Shown piece after piece: positions 9,156-16,464 of a stretch of DNA of 64,000 nt. Position 1 is the stretch's first letter. Every line of letters starts with the position of its first letter. The stretch lies in contig NZ_JACVZE010000005.1 of the NCBI RefSeq assembly GCF_015461805.1, positions 248,001-312,000 on the forward strand. Reading direction: 5' to 3'. The translations under genes and the position numbers were made by a program. This stretch comes from Pseudomonas pisciculturae. GTDB lineage: Bacteria > Pseudomonadota > Gammaproteobacteria > Pseudomonadales > Pseudomonadaceae. The notes under the pieces were generated by a model. That model did not search any database. It saw only the letters and a program-made list of their open reading frames with translations, and had not been told where the DNA came from.

Positions 9156-9781
9156 TTTCCAGTGCCTCGATAGGTGTGAGTGACGGTGTGTTCGGGCTGG
9201 CCCAACAGGTGCCGGGTCAGCAACAGCGCCTCGTCGAAAGGCGCAGGTGTACGGGTGATCTTGCTCATGACGCTGGCGCCAAGCCATAACGCGTAGAGCT
9301 GGTGGGCCAGGTGCTGCGTGCTGTGGGCCAGCAACAACGAGCCATCTTCAACGCCGCGCTGCATCGCCACGGCGAGTAACTCAATGGTGCGCGACGTGCC
9401 GCGTTGCAGTGCCTGGCGCATGGGTTCTGAAAGGTCTGACACCTCCGCACCGAGTTTTACCGCAAGGCATTTGCCCGCATCGGTGCAGCCGGTCTGGTTG
9501 TCGATCCAACATTGCCAATAACGCATCAACTTGGCCAAGTGGGTTAAACCCGGCTGGTCAAACAGCTGCTGCATGCCTTGCACGTAGTGATCGAAGTAGG
9601 TGTCGAGCAGTACGACGCCAAAGGCATCCTTGGAATTGAAGTGGTGATAAAACGAGCCTTTGGGCACGTCGGCGGCTTGAAGGATTTCGTTCAGGCCGAC
9701 CGCAGAAAACCCTTTGCGACCGACAATCGGCAGTGCGGTCTCCAAAATGATCTGCCGTGCAGTTTTGGTTTCGTTATTCAT
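9152..9781 (-). CDS. TetR-family repressor, NemR-like
   Basis: A 209-residue regulator. The N-terminal HTH is GFSAVGLNEILQAADVPKGSFYHHFNSKDAFG. The core GKCLAVKLGAEVSDLSE closely follows the E. coli NemR stretch around its redox-sensing Cys106; here the cysteine is residue 105. GGAGTG lies before ATG 9781. A perfect palindrome lies 18-33 bases upstream, so autorepression of this operon is likely. NemR responds to quinones, aldehydes and hypochlorous acid, which fits the DJ-1 and OYE genes behind it. Confidence 0.88.
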   Translation of the reverse strand: MNNETKTARQIILETALPIVGRKGFSAVGLNEILQAADVPKGSFYHHFNSKDAFGVVLLDTYFDHYVQGMQQLFDQPGLTHLAKLMRYWQCWIDNQTGCTDAGKCLAVKLGAEVSDLSEPMRQALQRGTSRTIELLAVAMQRGVEDGSLLLAHSTQHLAHQLYALWLGASVMSKITRTPAPFDEALLLTRHLLGQPEHTVTHTYRGTGK

Positions 9782-9798
9782 GTTTCACTCCAAGCGAT

Positions 9799-9814
9799 TA
9801 GACCAGTCGGTCTA
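9799..9814. promoter_or_regulatory. Probable operator of the NemR-like TetR
   Basis: Perfect inverted repeat TAGACC-AGTC-GGTCTA, 18 bases upstream of the tetR start codon. The position in the promoter/leader and the TetR-typical arm length support autoregulation. Confidence 0.8.
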
Positions 9815-9955
9815 GTGCGTTGGGTGAATCTTAGGAGTTGGGCTAAACCCTCACAATGTCATATCCGCAAGGATTCCGGACACGCCCCACTGCCCAGTTG
9901 CCGTTTGCCTGGCACACGCCGACAATCCCCCCTCCCACGCCCTTGGAGAACGACG

Positions 9956-10900
9956 ATGCACAGTGTTGCGCTGATGGTTTACCCGAACTTCCAATCCCTG
10001 AGCCTCAGCCTGGGCTCGGTGTTTGAGTGCGCGAACCTGCTGCGGGGCGAGCCGGCGTATGAGTTTCACCTGGTGTCGGAGTGCGGCGGCGCGGTGATGA
10101 CGTCCCAGGGGTTTTCGGTGAACACCACGCCGATCCGACCCGAGGGCTACGACACGCTGGTCGTCAGCGGCTATTTGGAATTTCGCCTGCCGGAAGCCAA
10201 TCTGCTTGAGCTGGTCAAGGCCGCCTCCGCGCAATCGCGGCGTGTGGCCTCGCTGTGCATGGGTATTTTCGTGCTGGCCGAAGCCGGGCTGCTGGACGGC
10301 AAGCGCACCACCACCCACTGGATCCACGCGCCGGCCTTTCGCAAGCGCTACCCGCATATCCATCTGGAAGAAGACAAGTTGTTCGTGGTGGACGGCCAAG
10401 TGTGGACCGGCGCCGGCATGAGCGCAGGCGTGGACTTGGCACTGGCGATGGTGGAGAACGACCTGGGCAGCGACCTCGCCCGACGCATTGCACGCAAACT
10501 GGTGATCGCCCAGCGCCGAGGCAGCGAGCAGTCGCAGTTGTCAGCGTTGTTGGAGCTGGACCCAAAATCAGACCGCGTGCAACTGGCCCTGGCTTACGCC
10601 CGCGAGAACCTCACGCACGACTTGTCGGTGGAGGCCCTGGCCGATGTGGCGCGGCTCAGCCCACGCCAGTTCAGCCGCGTGTTTCGCGAAGAAACCGGGC
10701 AGACGCCGGCCAAGGCCATTGAGTCTCTTAGGGTCGAGGCTGCCCGGGCGATGATGGAAACCAGCCGCCACCCGGTGGAAGTGGTGGCCCGCGAAACCGG
10801 CTTCGGTGATCGCGAGCGCATGCGCCAGGCCTTTCTACGCGCCTTCGGCCAACCGCCGCAGGCAATGCAGCAGGCGTTTAATGCAGCGCCGCCCGCGTGA
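9956..10900 (+). CDS. GlxA-type AraC-family transcriptional regulator
   Basis: A 314-residue two-domain protein. An N-terminal DJ-1/PfpI-like (GATase1) domain (residues about 1-170, with ASLCMGIFVLAEAGLLDGKRTTTHW) is followed by a C-terminal AraC double HTH (YARENLTHDLSVEALADVARLSPRQFSR onward, ending in a GFGDRERMRQAF helix). The ligand domain in this family usually senses a small metabolite and is not catalytic. ATG 9956 follows TTGGAG. It is divergent from the NemR operon. Its last 23 bases overlap the convergent GNAT gene. Confidence 0.9.
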   Translation: MHSVALMVYPNFQSLSLSLGSVFECANLLRGEPAYEFHLVSECGGAVMTSQGFSVNTTPIRPEGYDTLVVSGYLEFRLPEANLLELVKAASAQSRRVASLCMGIFVLAEAGLLDGKRTTTHWIHAPAFRKRYPHIHLEEDKLFVVDGQVWTGAGMSAGVDLALAMVENDLGSDLARRIARKLVIAQRRGSEQSQLSALLELDPKSDRVQLALAYARENLTHDLSVEALADVARLSPRQFSRVFREETGQTPAKAIESLRVEAARAMMETSRHPVEVVARETGFGDRERMRQAFLRAFGQPPQAMQQAFNAAPPA

Positions 10901-11384
10901 TCAGGTAGCTCACCAACTGCGGGTCATCATCCAGCTCAAGTGTTTGCACCGGGCGCGGCAGGTTATCCAGCACCGTGCGCCAGAACGCTTGCGACACTTC
11001 ATCCTGATCATAGAACCGCACCAGCCAATTGGCCTGCCCGCTGCACAGCACCTGGCTGGCAATGGCGCGGCCAATGCCCTTGCGGCGATAACGCTTGAGG
11101 ATAAACAGATCGGCCAGCTCCAAAGCGTCGATGCCTGGCAACTCGCTGCCTTCGATCAACAGGAAGCCCGCTATATAGCCATCCACCAACAGCAGATTGG
11201 CGCTCCATTGCGGGTCTTGCCAGTAGCGAGCCAGGTGTTCGTCATGGATGTAGAAACGGCCATCTTCTTCCACATCTTCCTGCTCCCAGTCTGACGACTC
11301 ATAGGCGTAGTACTGGTAGAGATTGCGGATCAGCGCGGCTTCTTCAGGGCCGGTCTGGATCAATTCGACGGTGGTTTCGGACAT
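10878..11384 (-). CDS. GNAT family N-acetyltransferase
   Basis: A 168-residue GCN5-related acetyltransferase. The acetyl-CoA pyrophosphate loop reads RYRRKGIGRAIASQV, preceded by the strand ELADLFILK. Start at ATG 11384. It overlaps the tail of the convergent AraC gene by 23 bases and is isolated from other genes on its strand. Substrate unknown. Confidence 0.88.
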   Translation of the reverse strand: MSETTVELIQTGPEEAALIRNLYQYYAYESSDWEQEDVEEDGRFYIHDEHLARYWQDPQWSANLLLVDGYIAGFLLIEGSELPGIDALELADLFILKRYRRKGIGRAIASQVLCSGQANWLVRFYDQDEVSQAFWRTVLDNLPRPVQTLELDDDPQLVSYLITRAALH

Positions 11385-11530
11385 GGGGCTCTCAGGTGAA
11401 AAACGCAGGGCGCCATTGTTCACAAAACCTGGGGTCAGTCCAATAGGGCAGCGTACCTTTCTGCTGGCTGATGGGCGATGCGCAGGGCTTGCCTGATCGG
11501 TCACCGTTCCAACATCACCGATAATCCAGT

Positions 11531-11619
11531 GTGGGAGCGGGCTTGCTCGCGAAAGCGGTGGGTCAGTAGATGTAGATGGTGGCTGACCCACCGCGCTCGC
11601 GAGCAAGCCCGCTCCCACA
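11531..11619. repeat. REPIN
   Basis: GTGGGAGCGGGCTTGCTCGCGA and its inverted partner (TCGCGAGCAAGCCCGCTCCCAC) about 45 bases apart, between the GNAT start and the 3' end of the moc-like operon. Confidence 0.9.
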
Positions 11620-11658
11620 TTTGAATTTGTGTCAGGTTCAGAAAATGTCTCCACCGCA

Positions 11659-12477
11659 TCATTGCTGGCAACTGCGCCACACCTCACGTATCAACGCCTG
11701 CATCTTCACGGCTTCAGCCCACCGATCACTGATCTCGCGACCATCGGCCCCGGTGATCGCATAGGGTGGCGGGCCCAGCTCGCACGTGAAGGACAGGCTT
11801 TGCGGCGTGTTGGGGCGCGCGAGCCAGTCTTCAATCCCGTAGCGCCACCACTCGGTGAAGCGCTGCACCCAGGCTTGATGCTGAGGAAACTCCAGCGAGA
11901 CCTGCACCTGTTCGCTGCTGGCCACACGGCCATGAAAACCCCAGCTGTGACGCAGAATGGTACGGATCTGTTCATCGTCCTCGGCGGCACCTGGCTCAGG
12001 CAGTTCGCGACCGACAACGTAGTGGGACAGGTCGGCCAGCAATTTCAAATCGGGCATCTGCGCCAGCAGGTCGAGGGTGAACAGCAAATCGTTGGTCAGG
12101 CGATAGCGGTGGGTTTCCAGCAACACCGGAAAGTCCACTTGCTCGGCCAGCCGTTGCCAGCCTTCCACCAAACGCCCGGCCTCCACCTGCGTGCGCGGCC
12201 GCACATCGGCTTGCAGGGTGAGGTGGTGACAGCCATAGCGGCTGATCACATCCAGCGCGGCCGCCAAGTCATCCACCGATTGCGGGAATAGCTGACCTTC
12301 GATCTGCAAGCCCCGTTCAGCAGTGGCGGCGTGCAGGCGCGCGACGTCGGCGGGCTTCCAGTAGTGGTCGGTGATGCCGTCGAAACCGGCAGCCTTGATG
12401 CGGTCGAGCTGGGCTTCCAGCGGGCCGGGCTCGGTCTGCATCGCCCACAGGGATTGGAACACCAGAAATTGGCGCAT
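11659..12477 (-). CDS. Sugar phosphate isomerase/epimerase-like TIM-barrel protein of the moc-like operon
   Basis: A 272-residue xylose-isomerase-like (AP endonuclease family 2 fold) protein. The expected metal ligands are present in order: Glu in LLETHR, Asp in LLADLSHY, His in GFHGRV, Glu in CELGPPP. This class isomerises or epimerises keto-sugars and inositol derivatives, as MocC, IolE and IolI do. ATG 12477 follows an AGG site and comes one base after the previous stop, so it is the fourth gene of mocD-E-F-this. A role in rearranging the de-methylated inositol amine is inference. Confidence 0.8.
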   Translation of the reverse strand: MRQFLVFQSLWAMQTEPGPLEAQLDRIKAAGFDGITDHYWKPADVARLHAATAERGLQIEGQLFPQSVDDLAAALDVISRYGCHHLTLQADVRPRTQVEAGRLVEGWQRLAEQVDFPVLLETHRYRLTNDLLFTLDLLAQMPDLKLLADLSHYVVGRELPEPGAAEDDEQIRTILRHSWGFHGRVASSEQVQVSLEFPQHQAWVQRFTEWWRYGIEDWLARPNTPQSLSFTCELGPPPYAITGADGREISDRWAEAVKMQALIREVWRSCQQ

Positions 12478-12478
12478 A

Positions 12479-13678
12479 TCAGCCTCGCAACAGTGGCTTG
12501 AGGGACAGCTCGGGATCGGCCAGGCTGGTCGGGTTGAGTGGGGTGCGTGCACTGATCAAGCGTTCGCAGAGCTTGATGTCCTTGGCCACGCTGTTGCCCG
12601 GCGCCCAGCCGCAGGCGCCTTGCAAACGCTGATCGGCATCGAGGTAGAACAGCAAGAGACCACCGCCGGGCAATGCACGCGTGATCACGGAATCCGTCAT
12701 CATACCCACGGTCAGCAGGCCCCAGTGGTACTGGTCGGACCAAAAACCGGGGAGCGCATCAAACCCAATCTCGCGCCCCAGCAGGTTCAATGCGGCGTGC
12801 CGGCCCTGAGCTTCGGCATTGCGCCAGGTTTCCTGGCGCTGATAGAGACCATCCAAACGAAACTCACACACATCGCCTGCCGCATAGATATTGGGGGCGC
12901 TGGTACGCAGGTACTCATCGACGCGAATGCCCTGCCCTACGTCCAACCCGGCCGCTGTGGCGAGTTCGATATTGGGTTGCATGCCGATGCCCACCACCAC
13001 CAGGTCGCAGGGCAGCCGCTGCCCATCCACCAACAGCACGGCATCGGCCTGGATGGATTCGAGTGCCACATTCAAGCGCACGTCCACACCTTGTTCACGG
13101 TGCAAATCCAGCAACGCCTGGGAGATCACTGGCGCCAGCACCCGGCCGGCCAGGCGTGGGCCAGCCTCCAGCACCGTCACCTCGCAACCGAGCCCGCGTG
13201 CAGTCGCCGCCACTTCAAGGCCGATAAAACCGCCGCCCACCACCACCAGCCGCGTGCCGGGCTTGAGCGCACTGCGCAAGGCCAGCGCTTCATCATGGGT
13301 GCGCAGGTAAAGCACGTTGGCGTGTTGCTGGGGCAAACGCCGCGCCCGGCCGCCGGTGGCCAGCAGCAAGCCGGCGTAGGGCAACCACTGGCCGTCGGCG
13401 AGTTGCAGACGGTGTTGGTGTGGCTCTAACCGGGTGACGGGGTTGGCGCCGATATGCTCGATGCCCAACTCGGTCAACCGGTCGTTATCGAACAGGCTGT
13501 AACCCGCCAAATCCGCCGTGCCTTGCAAGAGCCCCTTGGACAGTGGCGGGCGCTCATAGGGCAGGTGCGGCTCGTCGCCGATCAGGATCAGGCGCCCGGT
13601 GTAGCCTTCTTCGCGCAGGGTGAGCGCCGCACGGCCACCGGCATGGCCGGCGCCGACGATGATCAAGGGAGCGTTCAT
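12479..13678 (-). CDS. mocF: NAD(P)H:ferredoxin reductase, MocF-like
   Basis: A 399-residue FAD protein of the rubredoxin/putidaredoxin-reductase type. The FAD Rossmann motif is VGAGHAGGRAA (about 8-18), the substrate-side ERPPLSKGLL motif follows, the NAD(P) motif is VVGGGFIGLEVA (148-155) and the second FAD motif is NIYAAGDV. It passes electrons from NAD(P)H to the Rieske ferredoxin encoded 2 bases upstream. The MocD-MocE-MocF order and composition match the rhizobial rhizopine demethylase set. The symbol is by homology and context. Confidence 0.82.
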   Translation of the reverse strand: MNAPLIIVGAGHAGGRAALTLREEGYTGRLILIGDEPHLPYERPPLSKGLLQGTADLAGYSLFDNDRLTELGIEHIGANPVTRLEPHQHRLQLADGQWLPYAGLLLATGGRARRLPQQHANVLYLRTHDEALALRSALKPGTRLVVVGGGFIGLEVAATARGLGCEVTVLEAGPRLAGRVLAPVISQALLDLHREQGVDVRLNVALESIQADAVLLVDGQRLPCDLVVVGIGMQPNIELATAAGLDVGQGIRVDEYLRTSAPNIYAAGDVCEFRLDGLYQRQETWRNAEAQGRHAALNLLGREIGFDALPGFWSDQYHWGLLTVGMMTDSVITRALPGGGLLLFYLDADQRLQGACGWAPGNSVAKDIKLCERLISARTPLNPTSLADPELSLKPLLRG

Positions 13679-13680
13679 GT

Positions 13681-14001
13681 TCAGGCCGTGACAGCGAGCA
13701 ATACCCGCCCCGCTTCGACCCGTACCGGGTAGGTCTTGAGGTTGACGCACACCGGTGCGCCCATGGCTTTGCCGGTGCGATAATCAAAGCGTCCGTTGTG
13801 CTTGGGGCACTCGATCACGTGGTCCATCACCAGGCCGTCGGCGAGGTGGATTTTTTCATGGGTGCACAGGCCGGCGGTGGCGAAAAACTCATTCTCGGCC
13901 GAACGGTACACCGCATACGTATGGGACCCGTGATCGAAGCGCAGCACGTCTTCTTCGTCGATATCGTCCATGGCGCAGACGTCGATCCATTCATCGTTCA
14001 T
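13681..14001 (-). CDS. mocE: Rieske [2Fe-2S] ferredoxin, MocE-like
   Basis: A 106-residue soluble Rieske ferredoxin. Cluster ligands are Cys46-x-His48 (LCTHEK) and Cys65-x2-His68 (ECPKHNG), and the protein is about the family's usual 105 residues. It would carry electrons from the reductase to the diiron oxygenase encoded upstream. ATG 14001 follows AGAGAG. It is 28 bases behind the desaturase stop and 2 bases before the reductase start. Confidence 0.87.
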   Translation of the reverse strand: MNDEWIDVCAMDDIDEEDVLRFDHGSHTYAVYRSAENEFFATAGLCTHEKIHLADGLVMDHVIECPKHNGRFDYRTGKAMGAPVCVNLKTYPVRVEAGRVLLAVTA

Positions 14002-14029
14002 GGCGTTCTCTCTTATTTTTTAAAGATGG

Positions 14030-15124
14030 TCAGCTGACAGCCGCTTGCGCATGTGACGGAACATCGGCAGACGGCTCTGCACTCGGCCGAATCGGGCGTT
14101 GGACGAAGTAATTCGGATCGCTGCGCTGCTTCCAAATGGTCGGCAGGATCTCCTTGTAGGCCTCGAAGATATTCGCGTACGGCGGTGGGCAGTCGTTGCG
14201 GATTTCTTCGTGCAACTGCTCGAGTGCGTGGTACGGCACCATCGGGTACATGTGGTGTTCGAGGTGGTAGTTCATGTCCATGTAGATAAAACGCAGCACA
14301 CGGTTCATGTAGATGGTGCGGCAGTTGCTGCGATGGTCCAGCACGTCTTCGGCCAGGCCCACATGCTGGGTGAGGCCGAACAGGTAGCCAAGCCAGGCGC
14401 CGTAGATACTCGGCAGGCCTATCAACATCAGCGGCAACCAGCTGTGCAGGTACAGGGCGCTGCCGATGATCACGGCATAGATGGCGACCCAGATACGTGC
14501 GGCGCGGAACACCTTGGGCCACTCGGACTCAGGGATGAAGTCGGCCTCTTGAGCACTCATCTGGCCCATGGCATGGCGCGCCACACCGCTGAAGGTCTTC
14601 CAGGCCAAAGGCAGGTTGAACACGCTGAGGAACATCATCAAGAAGCTCGGCGGGCGCGGCTCGACGATCTCCGGGTCACGGCCAACGACGATGGTGTCGG
14701 TGTGGTGCCGTGCATGGCTCCAGCGCCACACATGGGGCTCGAAGATGCACATGAAGCTGGCGACCTGGTACAGCACGTCGTTCATCCAGCGAGTCTTGAA
14801 CGCCGTGCCGTGGCCGGTCTCGTGCCAGCGTGGGTTGGAGGCGGTGCCGTAGAGCACGCCGTAGGCGAGGAAAAACGGCACGCAGGCCCACGTGCCCCAG
14901 AACCAGTAGCCGCCAAACCCGGTGGCGAACAACGCGCTGACCCAGATTGCAGTGTCGCGCAGTGCCGGGCCGTCGCGGCGTTGCATCAGTTCTTTCATGC
15001 GTTTACGGGAAATCGGCGATTGGTACCAACTGGCCGAGACCAGGCCTTTTTCGGCGGCGCGGGCGGCTTCGGGGCCGGTGAGGCTGTAGTCGCGCCGTTG
15101 GGAGTGAGCGGTGTGTTCAGGCAT
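14030..15124 (-). CDS. mocD: Fatty-acid-desaturase-like diiron oxygenase, MocD-like
   Basis: A 364-residue membrane diiron enzyme. The three histidine boxes are complete: HETGH (101-105), HARHH (137-141) and HLEHH (287-291), with transmembrane stretches around 58-92 and 210-255. MocD of Rhizobium leguminosarum, called a hydrocarbon oxygenase, works with MocE and MocF in using 3-O-methyl-scyllo-inosamine, probably by O-demethylation. ATG 15124 follows GGAGA. It is the first gene of the left operon and divergent from the LacI gene. A pure lipid desaturase is the alternative, but a dedicated Rieske/reductase pair and sugar genes argue against it. Confidence 0.83.
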   Translation of the reverse strand: MPEHTAHSQRRDYSLTGPEAARAAEKGLVSASWYQSPISRKRMKELMQRRDGPALRDTAIWVSALFATGFGGYWFWGTWACVPFFLAYGVLYGTASNPRWHETGHGTAFKTRWMNDVLYQVASFMCIFEPHVWRWSHARHHTDTIVVGRDPEIVEPRPPSFLMMFLSVFNLPLAWKTFSGVARHAMGQMSAQEADFIPESEWPKVFRAARIWVAIYAVIIGSALYLHSWLPLMLIGLPSIYGAWLGYLFGLTQHVGLAEDVLDHRSNCRTIYMNRVLRFIYMDMNYHLEHHMYPMVPYHALEQLHEEIRNDCPPPYANIFEAYKEILPTIWKQRSDPNYFVQRPIRPSAEPSADVPSHAQAAVS

Positions 15125-15218
15125 TGTTATTGTTCTCCGCAAGCGTGGGGTTTCAGGTGCTTTGCTGGAGAAAATATAGAGAGCGCACAAATGCGCCTCA
15201 AGGGCTTGAATCCATTCC

Positions 15219-15268
15219 CTATCAAGCTATCATCCAGGCCCAGCGGGGCTTGATAGTTTTCTATCAAG
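15219..15268. promoter_or_regulatory. LacI-type operator region between mocD and lacI genes
   Basis: A perfect palindrome with 8-base arms CTTGATAG and CTATCAAG around TTTT lies at 15249-15268, ending 18 bases before the LacI ATG. A third copy of the arm (CTATCAAG) is at 15219-15226, on the mocD side. The placement suits control of both divergent units by the LacI protein. Confidence 0.75.
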
Positions 15269-15286
15269 ACGCAATAAGGGCTTGTC

Positions 15287-16336
15287 ATGAACAATAATAA
15301 ACGCCCAACCATCGCCACCGTGGCCGCGCAGGCGGGCCTCAGCGTGGCCACCGTCGATCGGGTATTGAATGCCCGTGCACCGGTTAATCCGGAAACGGCC
15401 GAACAAGTGTTCCAGGCCGCCGAAGCCGTGGGTTACTTTGCTGCCCGACTGATTGGCCAGCGCATTCGTGAACGCCGCCCTACCTATCGCTTCGGCATCC
15501 TGTTGCTGGCCACCGCTCAAGCGTTCTACGCGACCCTTGCGCAGTCGATTGCCGCGGCAGCCGAGCACCATGCCGGCGCCAACCTCACGTGCCAGTTCGA
15601 GTACATCGTGGACCGCAGCCCCAGCGCTATCGTCGCGCAGATCGAACAACTGGCCGTGCAGTGCGATGGCCTTGCGGTGGTCAGCTTTGCCCACCCGTTG
15701 ATCAACGCCTGCCTGGCGCAGATCCGCACAGCCGGTGTGCCCGTGGTCGCGTTACTGTCGGATATCCACGAGCAGGCCGATGAACCCTACATCGGCCAGG
15801 ACAACCACGTCGTTGGCCGCACCATGGGCTGGCTGCTCGCCCGCACCTGCGGCGCACGCAAAGGCAGCGTGGGGATTCTGCTCGGCGGCCACCGTTTTCT
15901 CGGCCACCAGGCCCGGGTTGAAGGCCTGCACAGCTACCTCGCCGAGCACGCGCCAGGGCTCAAGCCACTTGAGCCGCTGATCAACCTCGACAACAGCGAC
16001 ATCACCGAAGAAGCCACCCTCGACCTGATCACCCGTCACACCGACCTGCGCGGCCTGTGCGTGGTTGGCGGGGGTGGCGACGGCATCATCAATGCCCTGG
16101 CGCAGCTGCCCAAGCGGCCTGATTTGTGTTGCATCCTGCAGGAGTCCACCGAGCTGTCCCGCCAGGCGCTGAGCCAAGGGTTGATTGATGTGGTGATGGA
16201 CTCACAACCGCGCCAGACAGGCGTGGCGTTGATTGAGTTGCTACTGACGTTGCAGACCTGCGACGCCTTTGATCCGGTGCGGCATCGGGTGTATATACCG
16301 CCGCAAATCGTGACGTCGGAGAACCTGTCTGCATGA
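15287..16336 (+). CDS. LacI-family transcriptional regulator
   Basis: A 349-residue repressor. The N-terminal LacI HTH reads TIATVAAQAGLSVATVDRVLN with the hinge region following. The rest is a ribose-binding-protein-like domain (FGILLLATAQAFYATLAQ, then GVPVVALLSDI, then GRTMGWLLA). ATG 15287 follows AAGGG. It is divergent from mocDEF with operator repeats between. The effector is likely the sugar-like substrate of the cluster or a breakdown product; this is inference from placement. Confidence 0.9.
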   Translation: MNNNKRPTIATVAAQAGLSVATVDRVLNARAPVNPETAEQVFQAAEAVGYFAARLIGQRIRERRPTYRFGILLLATAQAFYATLAQSIAAAAEHHAGANLTCQFEYIVDRSPSAIVAQIEQLAVQCDGLAVVSFAHPLINACLAQIRTAGVPVVALLSDIHEQADEPYIGQDNHVVGRTMGWLLARTCGARKGSVGILLGGHRFLGHQARVEGLHSYLAEHAPGLKPLEPLINLDNSDITEEATLDLITRHTDLRGLCVVGGGGDGIINALAQLPKRPDLCCILQESTELSRQALSQGLIDVVMDSQPRQTGVALIELLLTLQTCDAFDPVRHRVYIPPQIVTSENLSA

Positions 16337-16352
16337 CACACAGAGATCAAAT

Positions 16353-16440
16353 GTGGGAGCAGGCTTGCTCGCGAATGCAGGGTGTCAGTCACTGCATCTG
16401 TCACTGACCCACCGCATTCGCGAGCAAGCCCGCTCCCACA
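16353..16440. repeat. REPIN
   Basis: GTGGGAGCAGGCTTGCTCGCGAA paired with the inverted TTCGCGAGCAAGCCCGCTCCCAC. It lies between the convergent stops of the LacI gene (16336) and the sigma-54 activator (16465). The left arm has one base (CAGG) unlike the right. Confidence 0.88.
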
Positions 16441-16464
16441 TTTGAACTGCGCCAGCCTTAAACT

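Noticed and set aside
14030..15124. mocD-like gene as an ordinary fatty acid desaturase
   Set aside because: Possible, but the immediate Rieske ferredoxin, reductase and sugar isomerase genes and the divergent LacI regulator argue for a small-molecule oxygenase.
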